DNA of 64,000 bases from Hyphomicrobiales bacterium (GCA_900466945.1 UBNV01000016.1:1-64000); one strand, 5' to 3'. Positions 1 through 8,469 are shown, numbered from the stretch's first letter. Notes: generated by a model from the letters alone, not told the origin. Numbers and translations are program-made.

Positions 1-1183
1 TCTTGATGTCGTCTTCGTCGACCTTGACCGTAACAGGCGCCACATCGGGCAGAACAACCGGCGCATCGTCCATAACATCGATGTTGAAAGAGCCAGTCAC
101 GCTGTCGCCGTCGAGATCGGTCACGGTGTAGGTGAAGCCGAGGCGAAGGAGATCGTCGAGATCGTCCTGAGCGCCGTTCGCGCCGGCATCCGGATGGTCT
201 AGCTTGCCGATCAGTTCGAAGGTGAAATCACCGGTCTCGCGGTTGTTAATCGTAAGGGTAAAGACAAGAGCGCCTTCGGAATCGCGCCCTTCGATGGCGA
301 CGAAGTCGAGGTCGGTGCCGTCGGCCGGGGCCGGGAAGCTGGTCACCGTGATCGGACGACCGCCGGAGGTGAAACCTGCAAGCACCTGCGGGCCGAGGCC
401 TTCTTCATCGACATTGCTTGCGCCGGTGAAGTTGATGCGTGTGATGGTGCCGAAGTCCGGACCCGCATTGAACGGAAGGGTACCAGTGATGATCTGGTTG
501 CCGGCGATGCCGTCGGCAATGACCGCTTCATCAAAGACGAAGGGTTCAGTCAGCGCGATATCGAGCGGGATCGACGGCGCGCCAGCGCCACCGAAAATAG
601 TCCCGTTCAGCAGATCGTCGCCGAAGGCTGTATCGCCGAGCAGATCGGCGAGCGCCAGGTCTTCCGGGCCGGCGTCGATCGGATCGTCGTTGAAGTTGCG
701 GCTGGCAGTGGGGCCGCCCTGCGCGCTGAAGGTACCGTCAGGACCCGCCGCAACGTTGATGTTGGAGCCTTCGAGGGCCGCGAAGAGCGCGACCTGGGGC
801 AGCTCGACATCGCCGATCACAAAGGTCGGGATATTTGCTGCACCGCCGACCACGATGATCTCTGTGCCGTCAGCGAGCAGGAGAACCAGATTGTCGCCTT
901 CTACCGCGAATTCGAGGTTGTCGAGTTCGATGCCGGCCGGCAGCGTCACGACGTTTTCGGCGTTCGGCGTCACTTCACTTGGAAGGACCGCAGCTGCCGT
1001 CTGAACGGGCGTCTGGGCCGGCAGGCGATCGGTGCGGCCGGCGTCAGGCGTCTCGGCCTGGGCGAATTCGATGCCATCTCCGGCCTCGCTGACGAAACCC
1101 AGATGCTGCTCGACCGCAGAGTCGAAATCGTCAGCTGCGGAAGTATTGTCGATGCTGGTCAGACGCGGATCTTCGATAGACAT
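1..1183 (-). CDS. T1SS-143-type giant surface adhesin, N-terminal part
   Basis: The open frame runs off the left edge, so only about the first 394 residues are visible. The ATG at 1183 follows a good Shine-Dalgarno (AAGGGGTG). The protein is acidic, has no Sec signal, and shows the N-terminal prefix common in alphaproteobacterial type I secreted adhesins: motifs such as LPAGIELDN, LADGTEIIVV and PTFVIGDVELP at roughly residues 80-130, then a start of repeats containing FTYTVTDLDGDS and ending in VDEDDI, a boundary signature of T1SS-143/VCBS-like repeats. Family members are long, calcium-binding biofilm or host-attachment proteins exported by an ABC/MFP/TolC system; that exporter would lie outside the window. 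Family assignment rests on these motifs; the repeat number and the C-terminal secretion signal cannot be seen. Confidence 0.8.
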   Translation of the reverse strand, partial: MSIEDPRLTSIDNTSAADDFDSAVEQHLGFVSEAGDGIEFAQAETPDAGRTDRLPAQTPVQTAAAVLPSEVTPNAENVVTLPAGIELDNLEFAVEGDNLVLLLADGTEIIVVGGAANIPTFVIGDVELPQVALFAALEGSNINVAAGPDGTFSAQGGPTASRNFNDDPIDAGPEDLALADLLGDTAFGDDLLNGTIFGGAGAPSIPLDIALTEPFVFDEAVIADGIAGNQIITGTLPFNAGPDFGTITRINFTGASNVDEEGLGPQVLAGFTSGGRPITVTSFPAPADGTDLDFVAIEGRDSEGALVFTLTINNRETGDFTFELIGKLDHPDAGANGAQDDLDDLLRLGFTYTVTDLDGDSVTGSFNIDVMDDAPVVLPDVAPVTVKVDEDDIK

Positions 1184-1412
1184 GGTTACTCACCCCTTAA
1201 CTTGTTGACTGGAGTTAAATCCGGTCATGGGAAGAGTCGCAATAGTCCGTTAACCCCAACTGCATAACGGGTTATGCCGCCAGCGACCATTATTGAAAAT
1301 GGAGTTAATTTCGGACCGAAAAACGCTTTTGTTTCTGCATTTTACTTAAATTTTATGAAATGGATCAAGCGCTTTCAGGGCAGTTCCTGGGTTGTCAGAT
1401 CCTTTGGTAGTT

Positions 1413-1718
1413 TCAGGCGAGAGAATCGTTTTCTGAGGTGATAACCGATGCCGGATCTGTCTCGGTAAAGTCATCCGGCTGAATCAGGGCGTTAACCGCT
1501 GGTACCCAGCGTTGGGGCACGAAAACCAACTCGAAACCCAGTGCACGAGCAATACTGATGAGGGTGGTGGTCCGTGCAGAGCTACGGCCGGCCTCGATGT
1601 CGTGATAACGCAAGCGCGAGATCCCAGCCGCGTCTGCAACCCGCTTTTGGCTGTAGCCGAGTTCCTTGCGGGCCTCCTTGAGGAAGCGTCCTATCTCAAG
1701 CAGATCTTCGGAATCCAT
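1413..1718 (-). CDS. XRE-family HTH regulator, orphan HipB-like antitoxin
   Basis: A 101-residue protein with an N-terminal helix-turn-helix (residues about 8-62; motifs LGYSQKRVADAAGIS and RYHDIEAGRSSARTTTLISIARAL). The following ALGFELVFVPQRWVPAV segment is typical of HipB antitoxins paired with HipA kinases. No hipA lies downstream: the next minus-strand gene is the adhesin, 230 bp on. The only hipA-like sequence is a broken remnant near 4.0-4.4 kb. It may therefore be an orphan antitoxin retained as a regulator. The Shine-Dalgarno is weak (AAGG 13 nt from the ATG). Family assignment is solid; partner and target are unknown. Confidence 0.75.
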   Translation of the reverse strand: MDSEDLLEIGRFLKEARKELGYSQKRVADAAGISRLRYHDIEAGRSSARTTTLISIARALGFELVFVPQRWVPAVNALIQPDDFTETDPASVITSENDSLA

Positions 1719-2358
1719 TCACGCAATGCCTTTTTGAGACAGAATTCACGTCTACCAATGTTTTGCTTGTAAGGCCGCACAGCGCCGCGTCAAGTTGCGC
1801 AAGGGATGAAGGCTGATGAAATTCAGGGGGACGCACCGCTCGATGTCGCACCTTCGTATCGTGATCATTCGCTTCCAACACTGATCCACGAAGGAAAGCG
1901 TTCCTGCCATCGTGGCACGGTCGGAAGGGGCACCGACGCAGCTGATGGTTCTTACTTTCATCAATGATTATGACGCCACTATTGCTCATCCTGCCCGGCT
2001 GAAAAATCCTGCGGATCTTCGTGTTGCAACTATCGCCATTCCAGCCCTCGCAACGCCCAAGGATTCAAGTCATGCAGGAGCAAATGGCGCTATCCAGCCT
2101 CGAAACGGCCCTGCGGCCGGACAGCACCTCTCCCATTGGGTGGCAGGGACTTGAGCAAATGACAAAGAGCGCAATGCCCCGAACGCCTATATATCGCAGT
2201 CGACAGTGCTAAATTTGGGAATTGTCAACTGCGGGCCAGGTTGGCACGGTCATGCTGCGGGCGCGATCTACTGAACGTGTCTTCCCCAAGGCAGTCGGCT
2301 CCCCCCCCCGCTGACCGCCCGCACTTCGCTGTCAAGTCTGAGTGAGGAGTAATCGACA
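1719..2358. other. Gene-poor accessory stretch
   Basis: Several short frames are open on both strands, but none has a convincing ribosome-binding site plus protein-like composition. A run of nine C at 2301-2309 could be a homopolymer sequencing error and could hide a frameshift. No tRNA or mobile-element end was recognised. Confidence 0.5.
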
Positions 2359-2574
2359 GTGGCGCTCATCGCTTTCCTCAGCAGATCCATTCAATCCCAT
2401 AAGCTGCTCCATCCAACTGGATCCTTTTCAGTTGCGGTTCAAGACGTCGCGCTGGCCACCGGCTTGAGTGAGGTGGCCGCCATAGCGGCGATCATATCAA
2501 TCGCGGAGACAAGGATTTTGTCCGTTGACGAATTAAGGAAGCTGATCTCGTCCGTGACCGCAGCCTCTTCCTAG
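2359..2574 (+). CDS. Small hypothetical protein
   Basis: A 71-codon frame starting at GTG, with GAGGAG 10 nt upstream. The product is alanine/isoleucine rich (VAAIAAIISIAETRILSVDELRK) and ends in a short charged helix-like segment. No family is recognised. It lies in accessory DNA beside the convergent ardC gene. The Shine-Dalgarno and protein-like composition give moderate support, but it may be spurious. Confidence 0.3.
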   Translation: MALIAFLSRSIQSHKLLHPTGSFSVAVQDVALATGLSEVAAIAAIISIAETRILSVDELRKLISSVTAASS

Positions 2575-2661
2575 CCGCTGTGCTGCTGGCTGCTGACACG
2601 TGGATCCTCATGAAAAGGTCGGTTCCGTTCATTTCCCTACCGACGCGACGAGGGCCGCAAC

Positions 2662-3591
2662 TTACGCGGCAGCTTCCCGACCTGTTCCTGCCGAGCTCTG
2701 CAGACCATGCAGAAACTCGACCGCGCGCTGCGCATGGGCGGCGGCACTGAATATGGCCCGCTTATCTTGCCTCAGCACCTTCAGCCAGCTCTGGATATAG
2801 GCCGCATGCTCGGCACCGGGCTCTGGCGTCAAGGCCAGATCCGCGCACAGGAACGCTGCCCCCAGTTCGGCGACGAGTTCTTCGCGCGCATAGCCTTCAT
2901 CACCGAATTGCTTGACCCCGAACCTACGATCCAGGGGGCTCTCATGTTTCGTCCAGTGGGTCAGTTCATGCGCAAGCGTCGCACAATAGGCGTCCGCGCT
3001 CCGGAAACTCTCGAAACATGGCATCTGAACATGATCACTTGCACCGCTGTAACAGGCCCGATTGCCGCCGTGACGGATATCGGCACGGGTTGCTGCAAAG
3101 AACTGATCCGCATGCGCGATGCGTTCAACCGGATCGATCACCGGCTCCGGCTTCACATGATAGTGGTCGGGCAGTCCGTCGATCTGCTCGACGTTGAAGA
3201 CCGAATAGGTTTTGAGAAACGGTATCCGTTTCGCCACCTCTCCTTGCTCTCTGTGTTTGTCTTTATCTTCGTTTTCGTCCTCATCCCCTTCCCGGCTGAT
3301 CGTGCCCGCATGGACAACCATGCTGCCCTTCTCGCCCTTTCGAACGGAAGCGCCCAAAGCCTGGGCCTGTTTGAAAGTCATCCAGCAGGCGGACGAATAC
3401 CCCGCCTCGGTCGCCGCCGCCCACAGCATCAGAACATTGATGCCACCATAGGAAAGCCCGTTATGACGCAAGGGCCTCGTGATCCGCCCGGCCGTATTGC
3501 CTGCACTCCATGGCTTCAGCCATGTCAGCTCCCCCTGTTCCAGATCGGCGATGATCCTGCCCGTCACCGTTTGATAAACATCGCTCCTCAT
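2662..3591 (-). CDS. ardC: ArdC-family antirestriction protein (ssDNA-binding domain plus zincin peptidase)
   Basis: A 309-residue protein beginning at the ATG at 3591, which has a strong upstream AAAGGAAAAGGGAC; the frame stays open further upstream without a comparable start. The N-terminal domain (about 1-135, with VYQTVTGRIIADLEQG and GLSYGGINVLMLW) matches the single-strand-binding domain of ArdC/TraC-type proteins. The C-terminal half is a zincin-like metallopeptidase with HELTH at 208-212 and a distal glutamate in REELVAELGAAF (about 242). An acidic-lysine-rich linker (about 101-120) separates them. ArdC proteins are carried by conjugative plasmids and integrative elements, where they bind the entering single strand and protect it from host restriction. 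Its presence marks this stretch as plasmid- or ICE-derived. No conjugation genes are adjacent. Confidence 0.88.
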   Translation of the reverse strand: MRSDVYQTVTGRIIADLEQGELTWLKPWSAGNTAGRITRPLRHNGLSYGGINVLMLWAAATEAGYSSACWMTFKQAQALGASVRKGEKGSMVVHAGTISREGDEDENEDKDKHREQGEVAKRIPFLKTYSVFNVEQIDGLPDHYHVKPEPVIDPVERIAHADQFFAATRADIRHGGNRACYSGASDHVQMPCFESFRSADAYCATLAHELTHWTKHESPLDRRFGVKQFGDEGYAREELVAELGAAFLCADLALTPEPGAEHAAYIQSWLKVLRQDKRAIFSAAAHAQRAVEFLHGLQSSAGTGREAAA

Positions 3592-3670
3592 GTCCCTTTT
3601 CCTTTGATCGGGTTGCGCATGCAACCGATCTGCCCCTCTGGCGAAGAGCGGGGGGAACCCGTCCAGACCC

Positions 3671-3733
3671 AAAAGCGTCCGGGGTGGTGCGGGCGCAGGG
3701 GCTTCAGCCCCGAGCCACGGCCCGGACGCTTTT
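3671..3733. repeat. Nested inverted repeat upstream of ardC
   Basis: Outer arms AAAAGCGTCCGGG (3671-3683) and CCCGGACGCTTTT (3721-3733) are perfect 13-bp complements. Inside lie GTGG/CCAC (3684-3687 with 3715-3718) and a GGGGC-TTCA-GCCCC hairpin (3698-3711). A second small hairpin of the same type, GGGGC-GTCA-GCCCC, follows at 3765-3778. The structure sits 80 bp upstream of the ardC start, so it would lie in the leader or promoter. It could be a cruciform or single-strand promoter active during DNA transfer, or a plasmid regulatory site. Confidence 0.7.
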
Positions 3734-4044
3734 GCCCGAAGGGTGTAAGGTCTTGACGGGTGATGGGGCGTCAGCCCCCTCTCGTTCGACAAATGATGAT
3801 CGACTTCGACTTTCTTGCAAAGTCGTCGCTTTTCATGGTCTCGACCGATTGTGAGCAGTTTTCACACGAAGAGAGCAGCAGGATGGGGAAATCTCAGCAA
3901 CCGAGCGCGTCATTCAGGCAGACTCAAGACCCGAGAAAACTTCCCGATCGGTCAGAAATGCTTCTTCCGTCGCAAAAAACTTCCCGTGCGGTAAGCGATC
4001 CGAGGCGATATTCCATGTCCAGGTGAGGATGGGGTTTCGGCGCA
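3734..4044. other. Non-coding stretch with short repeats
   Basis: Contains a CGACTTT-CTTGC-AAAGTCG palindrome at 3807-3825 and two imperfect direct copies of AAAACTTCCCG-NN-CGGT (3936-3955 and 3976-3995, 40 bp apart). No convincing gene was seen. Confidence 0.45.
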
Positions 4045-4438
4045 AGGAACATATTCTTTGGCCGATTCCTCAAAGTCGCGTGCACCGATCCGGTCGGAAC
4101 CTGACGGCAGAAGGAAGGTCAGCTCGCCGGTCTCCGGCACGCCAGCATCATCAGGCTTCCTGCCCGTCAGCCTGTTGATGATGACCCGGCGACCCCAGGC
4201 GTCTGGCGAGCCGTCGCGAATGCAGCTTGCCATGAACAGACCAGTAATGGGCGCAATGCTGCCCTCCTGGAGGGGCCGTTCGGGCTCATAGATGGGAATG
4301 GCGCTCTTTCGACGGCGATAGCTGGCGCCGTAGGTACAGGTCAGGCGATCGCCATCCTGATCAAGGTGCCCGGCCACCACTGGCTCCGTCGCCCCCCGGC
4401 AGCCACATCCAGAGCCGCTCCTCTTCAAACGCGAAGAC
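4045..4438 (-). pseudogene. hipA-like serine/threonine kinase toxin, truncated and frameshifted
   Basis: Reading the minus strand from 4438, VFAFEEERLWMWLPG matches the N-terminus of a rhizobial HipA subfamily. The frame then breaks in a run of six G (C on the plus strand, 4392-4397); shifting by one base restores ATEPVVAGHL, later CIRDGSPDAWGRRVI and finally SGSDRIGARDFEESAKEYVP, all characteristic of HipA N-terminal subdomain 1. Similarity stops at about 4045, so the catalytic kinase core is missing. There is no in-frame start at the 5' end: the remnant stops at the promoter of the divergent SOS-type gene. It is a decayed toxin gene; the orphan HipB-like gene at 1.4 kb may be a relic of a similar system. 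Confidence 0.75.
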
Positions 4439-4476
4439 TTGACACTATATTGGCAAAAGCAGAACATAAAAGGAAC
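4439..4476 (+). promoter_or_regulatory. LexA (SOS) box and promoter
   Basis: GAAC (4462-4465), seven bases, GAAC (4473-4476) is an exact match to the alphaproteobacterial LexA operator GTTC-N7-GTTC read on the other strand. A TTGACA -35 element lies at 4439-4444, placing the box over the expected -10 region, as for a LexA-repressed promoter. The downstream start codon is 15 bp away behind GAGGTGAG. Confidence 0.75.
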
Positions 4477-4490
4477 AAACGAGGTGAGAC

Positions 4491-4673
4491 ATGACCACCA
4501 CAAGTCCGAATGACGTCGTCGCCAACGCCCTTGCCGAAGTCGCCAAGGCTCGCGCCTGGAGAGAGCGCGCCGAAGCCGAAAGGCGACGCACTTTCGGCGC
4601 GATACCGACCCGCCAATCCGTCTACGTCCTGGCACGCAAGAAGCCTGAAGGAAGCGAGCCCAGCAACCAGTGA
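4491..4673 (+). CDS. Small SOS-regulated hypothetical protein
   Basis: A 60-residue protein starting at ATG 4491 with GAGGTGAG immediately upstream. It is rich in Ala, Glu and Arg, with a predicted amphipathic or coiled helix (VVANALAEVAKARAWRER) and a basic C-terminal half. No family is recognised. The perfect LexA box over its promoter predicts induction by DNA damage. It is divergent from the hipA remnant and has no obvious operon partner. Coding status is supported by promoter, ribosome-binding site and start arranged in the right order. Confidence 0.65.
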   Translation: MTTTSPNDVVANALAEVAKARAWRERAEAERRRTFGAIPTRQSVYVLARKKPEGSEPSNQ

Positions 4674-5307
4674 AGTCGTCTGAGGTTCAATAAATTGACT
4701 GGGACCACGCGATCATCTCGCTGTTTACCGGAGATGCACACCAAGCGCTCACTGCGGTCAGGAATGTCATCAACTGCGTGAGCCGTTGAGATTGGCGTCA
4801 CGTGCAGAAGCGTCTCGTTCAAGAGTGGTTGGCGAGCGGCGAAAAGAACGTCCTGTTGCACGGGTCTTGCCGTCGCACTCCTGCGTGCTTGTGATGGCAC
4901 TCCCCATAGTTTGCCTATGGGTGCCACGACCGATAGAAACTGGACCAGATTGATCGGAAATTTGGTCTTGTTCGGGGCCGGAAGGAGACAGTCGGGTACT
5001 GAGAAGCCGAAACGGAGAAGCGGACGTAGTAGCTTAGGCGAATTGTTCGGAAATCGGGCGCGCGATGTGATGGTATATCATCGCCTTTCCCGGTGACCCG
5101 AGGGCCCTCACTTGCTAACGCCTGGGAGAGCACCCGATTTGCTGTCTTCGCCCCGCAGCCAGCAGCGAAGCGAGGGTAGCGACTCCGCGCAATCAGCCAT
5201 TTGAGCTCAGACCGCAATAAGCGTAGTTTAGCTTGACGCCCTGACTATGATTGTCATCTTAAGCTGCAGTGTTCAAAGCTTGATGTATTGCGATCGGAGA
5301 CTAGGCG
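4674..5307. other. Gene-poor accessory stretch
   Basis: Only short unsupported frames were seen on either strand. A possible -35 (TTGACG, about 5234) and weak -10 precede the small membrane-peptide gene at 5308. No repeats or RNA genes were recognised. Confidence 0.4.
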
Positions 5308-5412
5308 ATGGAACAGAATGAACTGCCGAAAAAAATCGGTGAAGTTCTCGGCGCGTTTATAAGCCTAAGCTGCTTCGCAATGCTTCTCTATTCGGTTGTG
5401 ATCGCCTTATAA
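5308..5412 (+). CDS. 34-residue single-pass membrane peptide
   Basis: The short frame encodes a charged N-terminus (MEQNELPKKIGEVLG) followed by a hydrophobic segment (AFISLSCFAMLLYSVVIAL) that ends at the stop, i.e. one transmembrane helix. GGAGA lies about 8-10 nt upstream of the ATG. The amphipathic-head and membrane-tail layout is that of small regulatory membrane proteins or type I toxin-like peptides. Family unknown. Confidence 0.45.
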   Translation: MEQNELPKKIGEVLGAFISLSCFAMLLYSVVIAL

Positions 5413-6308
5413 TCTCACTGTTTAGGGGCTTCTGAACCATTGAAGTCTACGCGGAGCGTGTCGCTGGCGAAGAGCAGGCAGTCACCTGGGAAAGTGACAG
5501 GGCATCAGCAACTCACACAACCTCACCGCCCCCAGCTCGGCCTTCGCCTATAGGCCGATGCTAAGCCATTGGACAGGCGGTAATCAGTTGAGCCCGTTGC
5601 GATTTCGACATGCCACTGCCATTCCTAAGCGCGTGCTCAGCCGAGGCTTTTTGACGGCAGAGAAAATCTGGCCTCCAAGGGCTGCAGCAGCCGTGGGCGA
5701 TTTCCAGCACTTCCCTCCAACACTTAACCGAAACTGAAACCCAGCGCCCTGTCGCGTAACGATTTCCGCTTAGAGGAAATCCTGCGGTCGTTGCTGGCTC
5801 CACCAACATTTCATACACAAACGTGTCACGGATCAAAGTCTGTTCGTCGCTCCTTCCCGGCCTCCCCGAAGTAACATCCAAACATTACATCTGATTCGCA
5901 CTACGTATCTGCGACTAACTGAATTTGATATTTAATATTTCTACCAACTGAGGAAAATAACGATTTTTGTGCTTAAATAATATTTTGTGATGCGCAAACG
6001 TTGCAATCCGACAAGGTTTATTTAAGGCGGCTGGCCGCCACATCTTTGCACACTCTTCCTAGGATGCTTCCGAATCTTAGACGAAGGTTGGTCTCTCTAC
6101 TTCGACGCATGGATGCTACAGACTTTGCGTCGGTCTATCCACCGACTAGTCGGAGGGTGTCGAGCAAATTGATCGCTTTGTAAGCGGCAAATACGAGGCA
6201 GGCACAGCTCGTCTCGGGGACGGTATTTTTTCAACATTGCGGACGGCAGGTTCAGTTTCCACTGACAAGCGCCGACGCGTTTCGCCAGCATTCATGGAGG
6301 AGGGAATA
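5413..6308. other. Gene-poor stretch, AT-rich at its centre
   Basis: A 106-codon minus-strand frame (5561-5881) has no recognised family and was not called. The DNA at 5880-6000 is strikingly AT-rich compared with the flanks and may hold a promoter. The leader of the MFS gene occupies the right end. Confidence 0.4.
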
Positions 6309-8093
6309 ATGGCAACTACGGAAATGAACGTCGGGGATCGTTCGCGTCCCATGACGGCGGAGGAGCGAAAGGTTATCGTCGCTTCGTCTGCCGGTACCAT
6401 CTTCGAGTGGTACGATTTCTATCTCTACGGCTCGCTCGCGGCGATCATCGGCGCGCAGTTTTTCACCGCTTTCCCGGAAGCCACGCGTAACGTCTTCGCA
6501 CTTCTGGCCTTCGCGGCCGGCTTCATCGTGCGTCCGTTCGGCGCGCTCGTCTTCGGTGCCCTCGGCGACCTCATCGGCCGCAAATATACATTCCTCATGA
6601 CCATCCTGATCATGGGCTTCTCGACCTTCCTGGTCGGTCTTCTTCCCACCTATAACAGTTGGGGGGCGGCGGCGCCGATCATCCTGATCATCCTGCGCAT
6701 GGCCCAGGGCCTGGCGCTGGGTGGTGAGTATGGCGGTGCAGCGGTCTATGTCGCCGAACATGCTCCATCCAACCAGCGTGGCTACTTCACAGCCTTCATC
6801 CAGACCACGGCAACGCTCGGGCTCCTGCTCTCGTTGATTGTGATCCTGTCGGTGCAGAGCTATGTCAACGCCAACTGGGATCCGACGCCGGTTCTCGACG
6901 CGGCCGGTGCCGCCGTCCTAAATCCAGACGGTACGCCCAAGTTGATTAAGGCCTTCGATCTCTGGGGCTGGCGCATTCCGTTCCTCGGCTCGATCGTGCT
7001 TCTGGCGATCTCGCTGTACATTCGCCTGCAGATGAACGAATCGCCTGCCTTCAAGAAGATGAAGGAAGAGGGTGCGGCATCCAAGGCGCCGCTGCGCGAA
7101 GCCTTCGGCACCTGGAAGAACGGCAAGATCGCCCTGATCGCTCTGTTCGGCCTCGTCGCCGGTCAGGCCGTCGTCTGGTACTCCGGTCAGTTCTACGCCC
7201 TGTTCTTCATGCAGAACGTCATCAAGGTCGACAGCTTCACGGCGAACGTCATGGTGGCCTGGTCGCTGATCCTCGGCACCGGTGGCTTCCTGTTCTTCGG
7301 CTCGCTGTCGGACAGGATCGGTCGTAAGCCGATCATTCTGGCAGGCTGCCTGATTGCAGCTCTCACCTATAACTTCGTCTTCCCGCTTCTGACCCAGACT
7401 GCGAACCCGGCTCTCTACGCTGCTCACCAGACCCCGGTCACCGTGACGGCTTCTCCGGAAGACTGCTCGTTCCAGTTCAACCCGACGGGCACTGCCAAGT
7501 TCACCTCGTCTTGCGACATCGCCAAGTCGACGCTTGCCCGTACCTCTGTCAACTATGAAACGATCGAAGATCCGGCAGCAACGGTTGCCCAGGTCAAGGT
7601 CGGCGATACCGTCATCGCTGCTTACAATGCGACGACGCTTTCGGGCGACGCTGCCAAGACCACGCCTGCTGCCTTCACCAAGTCGGTCAACGACGCACTG
7701 ACGGCTGCCGGTTATCCGCTGGTAGCTGAAAACAACACCACCGTCGTGAAGGCTCAGCACTTCTTCGACATCTTCAGCGGCCAGAAGATCACGGTCATCC
7801 TGATCCTGACCTACCTGATCATCCTGGTGACCATGGTGTACGGCCCGATCGCGGCCATGCTGGTCGAACTCTATCCGACCCGCATCCGCTATTCCGGCCT
7901 GTCGCTGCCTTACCACATTGGTAACGGCTGGTTCGGGGGCCTGATGCCGGCGACCGCCTTCGCGATCTCGGCTCAGACCGGTAACGTCTATGGTGGTCTG
8001 TGGTACCCGATCATCATCGCCGGCGCGACCGTCGTCATCGGCGCACTGCTGGTGCCGGGCGGCACACACAAGAAGGATATCTTCAAGGACTGA
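6309..8093 (+). CDS. MFS transporter, metabolite:H+ symporter type, with large periplasmic insert
   Basis: A 594-residue inner-membrane protein starting at ATG 6309 behind GGAGGAGGGA. It has 12 predicted membrane segments. The N-terminal SSAGTIFEWYDFYLYG signature and the GDLIGRK and SDRIGRKP loops are typical of the metabolite:H+ symporter family (relatives of ProP, KgtP and ShiA). Between segments 9 and 10, residues about 373-485 form a hydrophilic insert with two cysteines, which by standard topology faces the periplasm. Family members without it are about 430-450 residues. The substrate cannot be read from the sequence; organic acids or betaines are common in this family. A small membrane-protein gene follows closely. 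Confidence 0.85.
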   Translation: MATTEMNVGDRSRPMTAEERKVIVASSAGTIFEWYDFYLYGSLAAIIGAQFFTAFPEATRNVFALLAFAAGFIVRPFGALVFGALGDLIGRKYTFLMTILIMGFSTFLVGLLPTYNSWGAAAPIILIILRMAQGLALGGEYGGAAVYVAEHAPSNQRGYFTAFIQTTATLGLLLSLIVILSVQSYVNANWDPTPVLDAAGAAVLNPDGTPKLIKAFDLWGWRIPFLGSIVLLAISLYIRLQMNESPAFKKMKEEGAASKAPLREAFGTWKNGKIALIALFGLVAGQAVVWYSGQFYALFFMQNVIKVDSFTANVMVAWSLILGTGGFLFFGSLSDRIGRKPIILAGCLIAALTYNFVFPLLTQTANPALYAAHQTPVTVTASPEDCSFQFNPTGTAKFTSSCDIAKSTLARTSVNYETIEDPAATVAQVKVGDTVIAAYNATTLSGDAAKTTPAAFTKSVNDALTAAGYPLVAENNTTVVKAQHFFDIFSGQKITVILILTYLIILVTMVYGPIAAMLVELYPTRIRYSGLSLPYHIGNGWFGGLMPATAFAISAQTGNVYGGLWYPIIIAGATVVIGALLVPGGTHKKDIFKD

Positions 8094-8193
8094 TTAACAG
8101 ATAGACTTCGCGTTGCGGCAGGTCGGCCTCGCTGACCTGCCGCTTTATCATGAAGTTTAGACGTCAGAGGCAGGGGTGAGGAAGGCTGAAGCA

Positions 8194-8469
8194 ATGGATT
8201 TATTCGCATCTCAACTTATAGATCCGTTCCGGATCGGTCTTCTTTTCTTCCTTCTTCATACTGCATACAGAACGCGACCCGCGACGGGTCTGATAGCGCC
8301 CCTGATTTTGGGCATCGTGTTTGTCGCCATCCTTCTGCCATTGACCACTGCAAGAGCTCATCCGGACATGGTGCCGTTATGGCAAAGTGTCGTGTTCGGC
8401 ATCCTGTCAAATGCGCTGATCCTTGCTGCCTTCCTCGCCATTCGCGCGGCTTGGCCCAAGACACCTTGA
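8194..8469 (+). CDS. Small integral membrane protein
   Basis: A 91-residue protein with about three hydrophobic segments (PFRIGLLFFLLHTAY, LIAPLILGIVFVAILLPL, VVFGILSNALILAAFLAI). The ATG at 8194 is chosen over an upstream GTG because GAGGAAGG lies 8 nt before it. It lies 100 bp downstream of the MFS gene on the same strand and may be cotranscribed. No function is recognised; an accessory subunit of the transporter is only a guess. Confidence 0.6.
   Translation: MDLFASQLIDPFRIGLLFFLLHTAYRTRPATGLIAPLILGIVFVAILLPLTTARAHPDMVPLWQSVVFGILSNALILAAFLAIRAAWPKTP

Noticed and set aside
2301-2309. Nine-C homopolymer as a phase-variation tract
   Set aside because: No gene is convincingly controlled by it and it may be a sequencing artefact.
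2707-3756. Long open frame on the plus strand opposite ardC
   Set aside because: It is the antisense of a well-supported gene with HELTH motif and good ribosome-binding site; its translation has no domain-like features.
3936-3995. Two AAAACTTCCCG repeats as iterons of a replication origin
   Set aside because: Only two imperfect copies and no rep gene or AT-rich melting region next to them.
5561-5881. 106-codon minus-strand frame as a gene
   Set aside because: No Shine-Dalgarno, no recognisable family and unusual composition; kept as non-coding.
6918-8069. 383-codon minus-strand frame opposite the MFS gene
   Set aside because: Very rich in Arg, Asp and Gln, typical of antisense reading of a GC-rich membrane-protein gene; no start signal.
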